Origin: Malania oleifera
Taxonomy: Eukaryota; Streptophyta; Magnoliopsida; Santalales; Ximeniaceae
NCBI RefSeq assembly: GCF_029873635.1
Contig: NC_080419.1
Location: forward strand, 76,930,597 to 76,994,596
Length of the DNA: 64,000 nt
Direction: 5' to 3'
Shown: piece by piece, positions 33,885 through 45,783 of the stretch
Position numbering within the stretch: position 1 is the first letter of the stretch
How the letters are laid out: every line of letters begins with the position of its first letter
Notes under the pieces: generated by a model
Seen by the model: the letters and a program-made list of their open reading frames with translations, nothing else
Database searches by the model: none
What the model was told of the DNA's origin: nothing
Program-made: the position numbers and the translations under genes

Positions 33885-36024
33885 CTAGATTACTTCACGA
33901 CTGTGAAGCATGCCCAATTCTCTTCTTATAAATATGAATCTTTCTTCCGACAAAGGTTTTGTAAAAATATCTGCTAATTGATCATGTGTATTTACAAATT
34001 CTAGTACTATATCTTCATTTTGTACATGATCTCTCAAGAAATGATGTCTTATATCGATTTGTTTTGTTCTTGAGTGAGATATTGGATTTTTTTGAAATAT
34101 TAATAGCACTTGTGTTATCACATTTGATAGGGATAGTTTGATATTGTATTTGAAAATCTTTTAACTGTTGTTTCATATATAATGTTTGAGCACAACAACT
34201 TCCTGCAGCAATGTATTCTGCTTCTGCTATGGATAATGCTACAGAATTTTGTTTCTTTGAAGACCATGAAACTAGAGAATGTCCTAGAAAATGACATGTT
34301 TCACTTGTGCTTTTTCTATCTATTTTACATCCAGCAAAGTCTGCATTTGAATAACTAATCATTTCAAATCCAGATTCCTTTGGATACCATAAACCTAGTT
34401 CAAGTGTACCTAAGAGATACCTAAGAATTCTTTTGACTACTGTTTGATGTGATTCCATTGGGGCTGACTGAAATCTTGCACACATACATACACTAAACAT
34501 AATATCTGGCCTACTTGCTGTTAAATAGAGTAGGCTTCCTATCATTCCTCGATAATGCTTAGTATCAACTTGTTTCCCTTTTTCATCTTTGTCAAGACTA
34601 GTTGAAGTACCCATAGGAGCTCCTATGGGTTTACCTTCTTCCATATCAAAATTTTTTAACATGTCTTTAATGTATTTAGTTTGATTTATAAAGATTCCAT
34701 TTTTTGCTTGTTTGATTTGTAATCCAAGAAAGTAATTTAATTCTCCCATCATACTCATCTCAAACTCTTTTTGCATACCTGTGGCAAATTCTTTACATAG
34801 ATCTTTATTTATAGCTCCAAATATAATATCATCCACATATATTTGAACTAATAACAAATCTTTGTTTTTAGGTTTAATGAATAAGGTACTATCAACTTTT
34901 CCTCTTGTAAATTCATTTTTAAGTAAGAATTTACTTAATCTCTCATACCAAGATCTTGGAGCTTGTTTCAAACCATAAAGAGCTTTTGTCAATTTGAATA
35001 CATGGTTTGAATTTTTAGAATTATCAAATCCTGGTGGTTGTTTGACATATACTTCTTCGTTTATATATCCATTCAAAAATGCACTCTTCACATCCATTTG
35101 ATATAACTTAAAATCCTTATGGGCTGTATAGGCTAAAAGCATCCTAATGGCTTCCATTCTTGCCACATGTGCAAAAGTTTCATCGTAATCAATTCCCTCT
35201 TCTTGATTATATCCTTGTGCCACTAACCTAGCTTTATTTCTCACAACAACTCCACTTTCATCCTTCTTATTTCTAAACACCCATTTAGTTCCTATAATTG
35301 ATTTATCTTTGGGTTTTGGTATTAGTTCCCATACTTGACTTCTTTTGAATTGATTTAATTCCTCTTGCATAGGTATAATCCAAGAGTCATCATTTAAGGC
35401 ATCTTCAATATTTTTTGGTTCATGTTGGGATAAGAAAGTATAATGATTGCAAATATTTTTTAGTAAGGCTCTAGTAGTTATTCCTTTTGAGGTTTCACCG
35501 AGAATTTGTTCTTTTTGGTGATTTTTGTCATATTTCCACTCTTTAGGAAGTTTTAGTTTCTCTGAAAGGTTTTCATTTAATGTATCATTGTTCTTTTCTT
35601 CTTTTATTTCAAGAACATCTTCCTTTTGTGAAGTGACTACTTTTTCATCATTCATATATTTAATGTTATAATGATTTGATTCATCAAAAGTTATATGAAT
35701 TGATTCCATATATGTAGAAGTTCTTTTATTGTAAATCCTATAAGCTTTACTATTTGTAGAATAACCTAAGAAAATACCTTCATCCGACTTTGCATCAAAT
35801 TTTCCTAGGTCATCTTTAGTATTTAATATAAAACATTTGCAACCGAATACATGAAAGTAGGATATATTTGGTTTTCTATCTTTCCAAAGTTCATATGGTG
35901 TTTTATCTATTTTTGATCTTATTGATACCCTATTTACAATATAACATGTTGTATTTACAGCTTCTGCCCAAAAATATTTAGGTAAACTATTTTCATTGAG
36001 CATTGTTCTTGCCATTTCTTGCAA
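33885..36024 (-). pseudogene. C reverse transcriptase-RNase H (one frameshift)
   Basis: A 669-codon open frame (36024-34015) begins in the integrase C-terminus ([19 protein letters not shown], then [20 protein letters not shown]). It continues into [47 protein letters not shown] and the catalytic YVDDIIFG, all kept. Then comes [15 protein letters not shown]. RNase H follows: [28 protein letters not shown]. The last 60 or so residues ([28 protein letters not shown]) continue in another frame up to 33885. The shift is at about 34085-34125, next to a run of seven T. The frame is otherwise complete, so this RT is the best preserved in the window. Confidence 0.9.
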
Positions 36025-36560
36025 AGTTCTATTTTTCCTTTCAACAACTCCATTTTGCTGTGGAGTTCTAGGTGCTGAAAAATTGTGAGTTATTCCATGT
36101 TCATTACAAAATTTATCAACTTCCTTATTTTTAAACTCTCTTCCTTGGTCACTTCTAAAGGTTGTTACATTATAACCTTTCTCATTTTGTAGTTTCTTGC
36201 ATAAGGTTATGAATTGATTGTAAGCTTCATCTTTGTTTGCTAAAAATATTACCCAAGTAAATCTTGAAAAATCATCTACTATTATAAAAGCATATTGTTT
36301 TCAACCTAAACTTAAGGTTCTAGTTGGACCAAATAATTCTAAGTGTATTCTTTTGGTGGATATGAATTTTTTTCTTTTTAAAACTTGTTTTTACTTGTTT
36401 TTCCCTTTTGACAAGCATTACATATATCTTGTCTTTTACATACTTAATATTTGGTAATCCTTTTACAAGATTTTTCTTAGATAATTTAGATAGTAGGTCC
36501 ATGCTAGCATGTCCTAGCTTCCTATGTCATAACCAACTTACTTCATTCATAGCTGTTAAA
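36025..36560 (-). pseudogene. C integrase, N-terminal zinc finger and core
   Basis: LWHRKLGHASMDLLSKLSKK-type sequence (about 36440-36530, minus strand; the H codon area is mutated) begins the HHCC domain. The cysteine pair is lost by a frameshift near 36400. The core follows between about 36330 and 36025, with SDQGREF-like and [11 protein letters not shown] motifs readable in a broken frame. Its end lies at the start of the RT frame. Confidence 0.75.
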
Positions 36561-37000
36561 CAGGTTATGTTTTGATATTTTATTTTCTTGAGATTTATAC
36601 AGTAAACATTATTTATTCTATGAGCCATAAACAAGGTTTCTCTATTTTTGGGATTCTAGATAACACATTTTTCTTTCATGAACATTACTTCAAACCCTTT
36701 ATCACTTAATTGACTGATACTTAAAATATTATGTTTTAGTCCTTCTACTAATAACACATTATCTATAGTGAGTGAAGGTTCTTTACCAATTTTACCTATA
36801 CCGACAATTTTACCATTGGCATTGTTGCTGAAGGTGACGTATCCCCAATTTTTTGTTTTAAGGTAGTGAACTTGTTCTTGTCACCGGTCATATGTCTTGA
36901 GCATCTGCTATCCAAGTACCATTTGTCCATTGTCGTTGTTGTCCTAAGGAAAACCTATAATGAGGGACACTATGTGTTAGTTTTTGGAACCCAAATTCTT
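36561..37000 (-). pseudogene. C aspartic protease
   Basis: KWYLDSRCSRHMTGDKNKF on the minus strand (about 36865-36925), with the catalytic Asp codon at 36910-36912. The invariant Gly after Asp-Ser is changed to Arg, so it is likely inactive. Further on, LSISQL-type residues precede the integrase. Confidence 0.75.
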
Positions 37001-37080
37001 TTGACTTTCATTGTTTTACTGTTAGTTCCACTATTTGTTTTCCATTCTCCTTCGACTTTAACATATTTTTTCTTTAATGG

Positions 37081-38730
37081 ACAATTAAACATTATATGAC
37101 CTTTAGTCTTGCACATATAGCAAGTGGTGTGTTCATGTTTGTTATTTGATGAAGTGCTAGCATAAAACCTAGCTTACTTATTAAAGTATCCCATGTATAG
37201 CTTTTTATTCTTTTTATTTGTTTTACCATTGTAGCCTATTCCTTCTTTGTTTCCATGAAGCCTTTGCTGTCCAATCATCTTTTCAAAGTTCTCTTTACCT
37301 TTAGTAAAGTTATAGATAATCTTTTCCTTATCCTTAACTATCTTTTTGAGTTCATTTATTTCTAAATCTTTCTTATTCAAACCATCTATATGAGTTTTAT
37401 CTAATTCTTGTTTTATTTCTTCTTCCAGCTTCTTAATTTAAGTATTTCTTTCTTCTTCAATAACTTTGAATGATTCTAGTTGCTTTACAAGTTCTTGATT
37501 ATGATCTTTCAAAGTTATATTTCTTTTAGACACTTTTATAAATCTTTTATGTAGTGAAAATAATTCAATTTGTAATTCCTTGTAAGAAGGCAAACTATCA
37601 CATGACTCATCACAAGACACATTTTGAGATTCTGTTGAAGAATAATAAGAATTTACCTCTTCATCATTTGCCATGAAGCATATATTTGTCATCTCTTGTT
37701 CACTTGATTTAGTTTTAGTTTTGCTGGAGCTTGAATCGTCCCAAGTAGCTTTCATTGCTTCCTTCTTTTTCTTCTTGTCCTTCTTGAACAATGGACACTC
37801 CGGTTTAATATATCCTGGATTTTTGCAGTGATAACAAATTGGTAATTCATTCTTACCTTTATTTTCTTTCCTACTTGTATCTCCTTTTTCAGTTTTATTT
37901 TTGTAGAATTTTCTATGAAACCTTTTATTTCTTCTATAGAATTTTCCTAGTCTCTTAGTAATGAATGCCAATTCATCTTGATCTAGGTCACTTGTTTCGC
38001 TTTCTTCTTCCCTATAGCTATGGCTAGATGCCTTTAGAGCTATGGATTTTTTATGCTTTAGTTCGGGGTTTCTTTCTTTCAGTGCCATTTCATATGCAAG
38101 AAGTGAACCTATAAGTTCATCCAAAGACATAGTCGTAAGGTTTCTACCTTCCGTGATAGCTGTGGCCTTTGGTTCCCAAATAGAGGGTAGACCTCTTAGA
38201 ATTTTCCTAATCATTTCATATGTAGCATAGGTTTTTCCTAAGGCACTTAAAGATTTTATTATGTGGGTAAATTTGGTGTACATGCTTGATATTGTTTCTT
38301 CAGAATTCATTTTGAAAGCTTCGTATTCACTTGTTAGCATATCTATCCTATTGTCTCTAACATTGATGGTTCCTTCATAAGCTACTTCTAACTTATCCCA
38401 AATTTCCTTAGCTGTTTTGCAAGGCATGACTCGATTAAACTCATTAGCATCTAATGCACAATATAACGCATTTATAGCACTTGCATATATCTGAAGCATT
38501 TTATAGTCTAAGTCTGTCGTGTCTTTCTTTTCTTTTGGAATGTGTTTTCCATCAACTAACTTAGTGGGAATAAGATTTCCATCCATAAAAACTTCCCAAG
38601 CTTTCCAATCTATATTTTGGAGATATATTTCCATTCTCTTTTTCTAAAATGTGTAATTATGTCCACAAAAGATTGGCGGACGGGTTGAGGATTGTCCTTC
38701 ACCAAAGGGTGCTACTCCAATGTTTGCCAT
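37081..38730 (-). pseudogene. C gag
   Basis: Starts MANIGVAPFGEGQSSTRPP at 38730, has one TAG at 38644-38646 in place of a Trp codon, then an open stretch to 37438. Domains: gag core (EIWDKLEVAYEGTINVRDNR, EYEAFKMNSEETISSMYTKF, LRGLPSIWEPKATAI) and a basic region. The first knuckle CYHCKNPGYIKPEC has its His changed to Tyr. A coiled-coil segment (ELQIELFSLHKRFIKVSKRN) follows. After a stop at 37436 the frame resumes with KDKEKIIYNFTKGKENFEK and ends in a second, intact CCHC knuckle at 37081-37122. Confidence 0.88.
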
Positions 38731-38772
38731 TAGATCTTTTTATAGATTCTTGTTAGGAATTTCTATAACTAG

Positions 38773-38786
38773 GCTCTGATACCAAT
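38773..38786 (-). promoter_or_regulatory. Primer-binding site of C
   Basis: The complement reads ATTGGTATCAGAGC, next to the 5' LTR: initiator tRNA-Met type, intact. Confidence 0.92.
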
Positions 38787-40551
38787 TGCAATGAGGAATA
38801 GCTTTCCAAGAGCCGCCGGGGGGGGGGGGTGAATTGGAATCTCTTTAAATTTTAATGATTTTAAAGCTATTGATTTTAATTACCCAGAAACAAGATATAT
38901 ATAAACGATAACTACACTTAAAAATACAGAAATTTAAATTCACAAGTCAATTAATGAAATCAACGTAATTCAATCATTCAACCAAAAATATTAGAGCTTT
39001 AATTGATTTTTCTGTAAACTCTTATTATGCACTTTACTTGATCAAGATTTCCGCAGATTGACCAACGTACTCCCTTTTTGGGTTTCCGCAAATAATTAAT
39101 CAAAACGTACTTTCTAAATATCAAGTACCTTTGTTTCTTTCTCACTTAGGAATCTGCAACCTGCACATTTAAATCATACCACAATAGCAAGTAAATAATA
39201 TAAAGTAAAGTAGAGAGAAAGACACAAGATTTTTACGAGGTTCGGCTTCAACACAGCCTACGTCCTCGCCTTTGGCAAAACACCAAAGGATTCCACTATA
39301 TCAGTTCCGTTACCTGGTGGAACAATACCAATTTACAACCACTCCTTCTATCAGGCTAGAGTCTGCCTCTCCAAACAATAACCCCTTGTTTGGTCCAACG
39401 ATTCAACAACTCTGAATTGTTTAAGAATGATGATAAATAAATTTGTGTACAAAAGAGAACTCTCACAATAGAGTAGATTAGTACAATGATCAGCTCACTT
39501 ATACTCCAAAGTAATTCAAATATAAGAAATTTGAAGCTCAATGCTTAGTATAAATTACCAAATGATTTTTCAAAGAAAATGAAATATTCTGATTTTTTAA
39601 AGCTTTGCTTCAAAAATATAAATCAATATCAGATCAGAAAGTTTAAGCACAAGAAAATTTAGATCCTTTAAGAAATTTGAATATTTGAAAATCACTTGAT
39701 CTAAAAACCTTTGAAAAGTAGCTTGATCTAAAAACCTTGAAGGTTGCTTGATCTTAAACTTTGAAGATTGCTGGATTTGAAACTTTGAAGATTTCTGGAT
39801 TTGAAACTTTAGAAGATTTCTGGATCTGAAACTTTTGAGAATTTCTAAATTTCAAAAACCTTTTAATATTGCCTCTATGATCATTATTTTAAACCTTTGA
39901 AGCTTTTCACTATTTATAGATGTTTTTAGAAGCCATCCATTACTCCCAAAGATTCCTAAAATTCATTTCTAAATATTTTGAAATAAAATGTTTAAAAACA
40001 TGGTTTAAAAAATCTTCCCTTCTTAAGCCCTTTTTATTTATTAAAAAAAATACTTTTTAGGCTATATATGTTTAAAAAAATGGTTTAAAAAATCTTCCCT
40101 TCTTAAGCCCATTTTATTTATGAAAAAAATACTTTTTAGAGTATATATGTTAAAAAAAAATATTTTTGATTTTCTATGAGCTTCAACCACTTTATATTTG
40201 AGTTTAACCTTTGAAGTACTTACATTAAGAACATCCTACAATATAATTCTTTAATCTTCAATCTTGTTCTTCCATCGTCTTTGTTGTTTCAATCTTTTAT
40301 TTGAGCTTTTCACCAGTATAATTGTATTCCTCATGCTCTTTGTAATCCATAAGCTTTTCTTTGTGTTCTTCAAGGATTCTTTGTAATCCATAAACTATAC
40401 TTGTATTATTCAAGAATTCTTTGTAATTCATAGGCTTCTTTATGCACTTGGGGTTTGTCACTTTCCTGAAAAAAATTTACTTGAACCATATTAAACATAT
40501 CATTGATTTGTTATCATCAAAATAAGAATTGTAAGCCTTATTAGGCCAACA
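38787..40551 (-). repeat. 5' LTR of C
   Basis: 1765 bp, near-identical in layout to the 3' LTR, with scattered substitutions. A C/G homopolymer run (G10 on plus, about 38819-38829) is near its end. TATA box in complement at 39911-39920. Repeats of GAAACTTTGAAGATTTCTGG lie at about 39700-39845, downstream of the TATA box. A triple tandem U3 repeat is at 40337-40440. Confidence 0.9.
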
Positions 40552-41748
40552 CATACAATCAACATTCAAGCACTCTACTTGCAATCTCTTCTAAAGTTCA
40601 CTCTTGCTCAAATTCTACTGGAAGAATACTATTGAAATTGTTGCTTATCAAAAGCCTACGGCTCTAAGTTTGCTAGTGAGATTTCTCAAATCCTATGAAA
40701 GAACCTCTGGTGATATCTAATCCTGTGCTTCATCTTATTTCATATTGATATTTAATATTGAAGTACATAGTGTTTCAATTTGTACTAATATGCTTGATGG
40801 TGTTCTTGTACGCAGAGTTTTTCTTTGTATTCTTGTAGTTCTTTGACAGTTTAAGGATGATTTGGATCATTGACCAAGCATGGGGTATCACTTGGAGAGG
40901 CGTTCCTCTAGCTTGTTGAAGGACTAACTGAGTGTGGGGTTTCTCTTAGAGAGGTGTTGCTCTAGCCTATTGAAGAAGTGACTAAATGTGGTGTATCGCT
41001 TGGAGAGGCATTGCTCTAGCCTTCTTAAGGAGTGTCTAAGCATGGGATATCACTTGTAAAAGGTTTGTTCCACTCGGAAAGGAATAGTGTAGTGGAATCA
41101 TTTGGTGGTATTTGCCAAAGGCAATGACGTAGGTTGGGGATAAGTCAAACCTCGTAAAAAACGTGGTGTCACTCTCTTTCCCTATTCCTTTTAATTTTCA
41201 CCAAATATTAACTGTGTGGTTGTGTTTAATTTCTGATCATATACATTACATGGATTGCATATTAAATAAACTAAAGCTTAATTTGTTTTTGGGAATTTTC
41301 GGAAATCGAAAGGAAGTATGTTAGTTGACGAACACAAATTTCGGAAACCATAAGGGAGTACGTTAATCGGTTCAACAGCCAAAGACTCTTTAACTAAAAG
41401 TTTATTTAAGGTCCAAATTTTTGGAAAGAGTGTTGAATTTCATATTGTGCTTCACATTGAAAATCAAATCCATCAATACAGGGCTTGAATCAATCAATAC
41501 AAAGGGCTACATACAAAAAGCTGAATATTATATTGAGTGGTTAATTACTTTAAAGTTGATTGATTTGTTGAATGTTTGTTTAAGTTTTGGTTCACTTGTG
41601 TGCTGTTAAGGATTGATTCACTAAGCTTTTCTGGATATTTGATTAATTAATAAGAGGTCAAAGAATTCATAAAAGAATTAAAAAAAAAAATTTAATAGCC
41701 CAATTAACCCCCCCCCCCTTTCGAGACTATACCTTAGTTTTCAAGTTG

Positions 41749-41898
41749 CAACTAAAGTTATGAGTCAAATAATACCATTTTATGTAAAACAATCCCACAC
41801 AAAAATGGAGGGTATTCTTAACAACATTATTTTTGACATTTGGGGACTGATGAGAGCAGCATCACGGGTTGGACATGGGTATTTCGTGAGTTTATCTT
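41749..41898 (+). pseudogene. F integrase core, first fragment
   Basis: The plus strand reads GILNNIIFDIWGLMRAASRV followed by GHGYFVSL, which corresponds to the start of a Tork-type integrase core, including the first catalytic Asp in the place of D-L-W-G-P. It continues the F coding order after E and is cut by D at 41904. Confidence 0.65.
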
Positions 41899-41903
41899 AA
41901 AAG

Positions 41904-43776
41904 TGTTGGCCTAGCTAGGCTTACAACTTTTGATTTTGATGATAACAAAGTAAGGTTATCTAATGTGTTTCCAAGTGATACTATTCCAGGCAAAGATGAT
42001 TTCAATAATAGAAAGAAAAATTCCAAAAGCTCAAACTTCAAATGCCATATCTTCAAAAGCTCACAAGGATCAAGGAATAAGGAAAGCCTCACATAAATGC
42101 AAGGGATCCATAATGAAAGCTCAGAGATGTCTAAAAGATCAAAGATCGGCGACAAAAAGAACTCAAAGCAATGAAATGTCAAATTTGTTTCTAGAACAAA
42201 GCTTTGTAAGTACTTCAAGTTGATTCAAGTATGAATGTTTTTTTGAAGCTCATTAGGCAAAGAGACACTTAGAAACCTGAAGTTTTAAAGTCTTGGAACA
42301 TGTTTTTCAAAGTTAAACAAGTTAATATTCCAAGATTAATTAAGAAAATATGAGAGAGATAAAGATGTTTTTAAAAGAAGGAAAATCTACTTGACAGATG
42401 ACTAGCATATTTTTAAAGGTTTTTAAACAGGTAACAAAATTATAACAGACGACTGACAAGCACTTGACAGATGACTGTTAGTGCAAAATGAGATGTCTGT
42501 GTGGGTTTTGTTAGCCGATTGCCACTCTTCTGTATGTGTTAAAAAATAAAAGTTGGTCAATGATAGAAAACTGTCACCCTGAGGACAGACGACTGCCACC
42601 TTTCTGGTTGTGAAAGTTGCCTTTGAAATACATGGACAGACGATTGCTAGAGGGCACACAGTCGTTTGGTTTGCGGCAAAATTCAAAATACTCAACGGGC
42701 ATATTTTTAAAATTTAAATTACTTGAAGCCCAAATTAATCCAAAACTTAGACCCTACTCCAAGTAATTTTGGGGAACAAGTTAGAAACCTTTCTACATCT
42801 ATAAATACCCTCAAGTTACATTGATTTAGACACCAAAATTTCAAATCAGTAATCAAACTCTCTCTTAAGCATTCTGAAATTATGAAATTTCTTTGTTGCT
42901 CACAACACCCACGAAGTTCTCTAATGTTCTACCAATTTTCTCACTGATATTGCGCCACAATCGTTAATTCTTTCATCTATTGAAAGATTCCTACAGTGAT
43001 AAAACTCTAGGTCTTCAATTTGAATTTTGTATTGTGAATTTACTGAAGTATATAGTTTTTGATTTGTACTAATCAGATTTTTAAGAAGCAATTCTTGTAC
43101 ATCTTGTTTTAAATCTTTGCAACACATTGATAGTCAGTTCAAGTGTTGAATCGTTGGACCAAACAAGGGAATATTGTTTGGAGAAGGCGGGCTCTAGCCT
43201 TAACCAAGGAGTGTTGTAATCGGTATTGTTTCGCTTGGTAAAGGAACGGTGATAGTGAATCCTTTGGTGGTTTTTCCAAGGGCGAGGACGTAGGCTGTGT
43301 TGAAGCCGAACCTCGTAAAATCTTGTGTTCTTCTCTCTTCCCTACTCTTTATTTCTCAGCAAAATTTATAAATTGCATGGATGCTTTATCAAACTCTGAA
43401 TTCTAAATGTTTGGTTGTTAAATAGACCAGAAGGTAATTTATTTTGGTTTGATCAGCATTGATTGCGGAAATCGAATGGACTATGTTGGTTGATCATCTT
43501 TAACTTATTAAAATGAAATTTTATTTAAAAGCTGAACATTGGGAAGAAGGTTTTTTGTGGAATTTAACAACAAGGATTATACAAATTCAGCAAGTTTACA
43601 CATTACGACAGAGCTATTATTAAGTGTTTGCTTATTTTGTTTTGGTTGTGATTATTTTGAATCAATTTTGTGATTTTGGTTGAGGTGTCATTATTGTATA
43701 ACACAGAAATATTAAAAAGGGAATAAATTTTTTTTATCCCAATTCACCCCCCTCTTGGGAAGCTATCATAATTTCA
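41904..43776 (+). repeat. 5' LTR of D
   Basis: 1873 bp, TGTTGGCCTAGC to TAATTTCA. U3 array of GACAGACGACTG-type words at 42395-42670, TATA box at 42799-42808, conserved hairpin at about 43272-43320 (GAGGACGTAGGC...GCCGAACCTCGTAAAA), CACCCCCCTCTTGGGA terminus. Confidence 0.92.
42395..42670 (+). repeat. GACAGACGACTG-type repeat array in U3 of D
   Basis: Words such as GACAGATGACTAGC, ACAGACGACTGACAAG, GACAGATGACTGTTAG and GACAGACGACTGCCACC, ending near the word GCGGCAAAATTC. The array lies about 130 bp upstream of the TATA box. The 3' LTR has the same at 51058-51365. Confidence 0.8.
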
Positions 43777-43790
43777 ATTGGTATTAGAGC
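43777..43790 (+). promoter_or_regulatory. Primer-binding site of D
   Basis: ATTGGTATTAGAGC: initiator tRNA-Met type with one C-to-T change. Confidence 0.88.
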
Positions 43791-43832
43791 CTAGTTATAG
43801 TAATTCCTAACAAGAAACTATAGAAAGGTCAA

Positions 43833-45550
43833 ATGGAAAATATAGGAGTTGCACCCTTCGGTGAGGGCTAATCCTCAACCCGTCCACCAATCTTTTGTGG
43901 ACACAACTATGCCTTTTGGAAAAAGAGAATGCAAATATATCTCCAACACATGGATTGGAAGACTTGAGAAGTAGTTATGGATGGAGACCTAATCCATACT
44001 AAGGTAATAGATGGAAAACAAATTCCCAAAGAAAAAAAAGATATGACCGATATAGACTATAAGATAATCCAAATAAGTTCAAGTGTTATAAATGCCCTAT
44101 ACTGTGCTTTAGATGTTAATGAGTTCAATAGGGTCATGGCCTGTAAGACAGCTAAAGAAATATGGGACAAATTAGAAGTAACATATGAAAGAACAATAGA
44201 TGTTATGGACAACAGGATAGATATGTTAACGAGTGAGTATGAAGCATTCAAAATGAACTCAGATGAACCAATCTCTAGTATGTATACCAGATTTACCCAC
44301 ATAATCAATTCCTTAAGTGCCTTAGGAAAGACTTATACTACCTGCGAAATGATTAGAAAAATTATAAGAGACCTTCCCTCCATAAGGGAACCAAAGGCTA
44401 CTACTATCACGAAAGGTAGAAATCTTAAAACCACCTCTCTAGATGAACTCATAGGTTCATTACTTACCTATGAAATGACTTTAAAGGAAAGAAATCATGA
44501 ACCAAAGCATAAAAGGTCCATTGCATTAAAAGCTTCTAGTAATAGCTCAAGTGAAGAGGAAAGAGAATCAAGCGACTTAGATAAGGATGAATTAGCATTC
44601 ATCACTAAAAGACTGGGTAAATTCTATATGAAAAATAAAAGGTTTCATAGAAAGTTTAATAAAAAGAAACCCGAAAAATGAGAAACAAGTAGAAAAAAAA
44701 ATAAAAGTAAAAATGAACCTCTTATATGCTATCATTGCAAGAAACCAAGGCACATCAAGCCGGACTGCCCGTTACTCAAGAAAGACAAGAAGAAAAATAA
44801 GGAAGCTATGAAGGCCACTTGGGATGATTCAAGCTCTAGCGGGACGGAAAATGAGTCAAGTGGATAAGAGATGGCAAATATATGCTTCATGGCGAATGAC
44901 GAAGAGGTAAATTCCTACTACTCCTCAACAGAATCTTACAATGAGTGTTGTGATGAATCTTGCGATAGTATGCCTTCCTATAAGGAATTACAAGTTGAGT
45001 TAATTTCTTTACATAAAAGATTCATAAAAATTTCAAAGAGAAACATTACTTTGAAAGATCAAAATAAAGAATTAATGAAGCAACTTGAAGCATCTAAAAC
45101 CAATGGAAAAGAGAAAGATTCTTGTATTGAAAAATTAGAAAATGAAATAAAAGAAATTACTCAAGAGATAGGAAAAATTAAAAAAGTTGATTTAAAAAAA
45201 AAAAGAGTTAGAGATAATTGAACTTAAATAATTAGTAGAGGATAAAGAAAAAATTATATATAACTTTACCAAAAGAAAATAAAATTTTGAAAAAATGATT
45301 GGACAACAAAGATTACATGGAAATAAAGAAGGGATAGGTTATAATGGAAAAACAAATAAAAGAAGTAAAAAATTATACATGTGATATTTTGTCAAAGAAG
45401 CCAAGCACTATGCTAGTACTTCAAATAACAAACATGAACACACCACCTGCCACATGTGCAAGAATAAAGGTCATGTAATGTTCAATTGCCCACTAAAAGG
45501 AAAATATGTTAAAGTACAAGGAGAATGGAAAGTAAATATTGGAACTAAAA
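43833..45550 (+). pseudogene. D gag
   Basis: Starts MENIGVAPFGEG at 43833. Two early stops precede the long open part 43977-44681. Motifs: EIWDKLEVTYERTIDVMDNR, MYTRFTHIINSLSALGKTY, IIRDLPSIREPKA. After a TGA at 44679-44681 the same frame gives the knuckle CYHCKKPRHIKPDC (44727-44768). Past another stop, a coiled-coil stretch (MPSYKELQVELISLHKRF to 45221) follows. A shift then leads to KEGIGYNGKTNKRSKK and a second knuckle CHMCKNKGHVMFNC (45448-45489). The SINE begins right after. Confidence 0.88.
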
Positions 45551-45554
45551 ACAA

Positions 45555-45768
45555 CCCCTAGGGTGTGGATCAGGTGGTAGTGCGGGTTGCGGGAGTGCCT
45601 TTCAGGAGGTCAGGCGTTCAAACCCTCCCGGGTTCGTTTCCGCTCCTAGACTCCTGAATTTACCCTCCCTTTGGAGTTGTGGGGTCAACTTCAAGGGGTG
45701 CAGGATTAGTCACGTGGATCGTAAAATGGGCACGTGGATACCCGGTGCGCAATCCAAAAAAAAAATAA
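45555..45768 (+). mobile_element. tRNA-derived SINE with 15-bp target duplication
   Basis: A 214-bp insertion with a tRNA-like head: box A TGGATCAGGTGG (45566-45577) and box B GTTCAAACCC (45616-45625), 38 bp apart. A unique body follows, then a 3' A-rich tail (A10, TAA). The flanks TGGAACTAAAAACAA (45540-45554) and TGGAACTGAAAACAA (45769-45783) are a duplication with one mismatch. It splits D between the gag knuckle and the protease, so it came after D. The head is not a usable tRNA, because the pairing arms are not kept. Family not recognised. Confidence 0.88.
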
Positions 45769-45783
45769 TGGAACTGAAAACAA

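Larger units (their letters stand above)
30158..40551 (-). mobile_element. Element C: full-length Sirevirus, minus strand, TSD CATAC
   Basis: 10.4 kb with LTRs at 38787-40551 (5') and 30158-31916 (3') and identical duplications CATAC (30153-30157, 40552-40556). In element orientation it has primer site, gag, protease, integrase, RT, RNase H, envelope-like gene and polypurine tracts. All genes carry a few stops or shifts, but RT-RNase H is one long frame. It is inserted in the E 3' LTR. Confidence 0.93.
14294..41743 (+). mobile_element. Sirevirus-like element E, pol-less, TSD AGTTG
   Basis: LTRs at 14294-16280 and 29292-41743 (the latter split by C), with duplications AGTTG at 14289-14293 and 41744-41748. 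The internal region holds only gag; after gag come noncoding DNA and polypurine tracts. It is inserted between the protease and integrase of F. B lies in its gag and C in its 3' LTR. Without the nested elements it is about 7.6 kb. Absence of protease, integrase and RT makes it non-autonomous or a deletion derivative. Confidence 0.9.
29292..41743 (+). repeat. 3' LTR of E, split by element C
   Basis: Pieces 29292-30157 and 40557-41743, together about 2.05 kb, match the 5' LTR in order. The break carries the CATAC duplication of C. Ends GTTTTCA at 41743, followed by AGTTG. Confidence 0.88.

Noticed and set aside
41749..41898. Unique DNA between elements E and D
   Set aside because: Translation gives the start of a copia integrase core that fits between the F fragments on either side.
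45561..45632. A tRNA gene
   Set aside because: Box A and B are present, but acceptor and anticodon arms do not pair and the segment is the head of a SINE with an A-rich tail and a target duplication.
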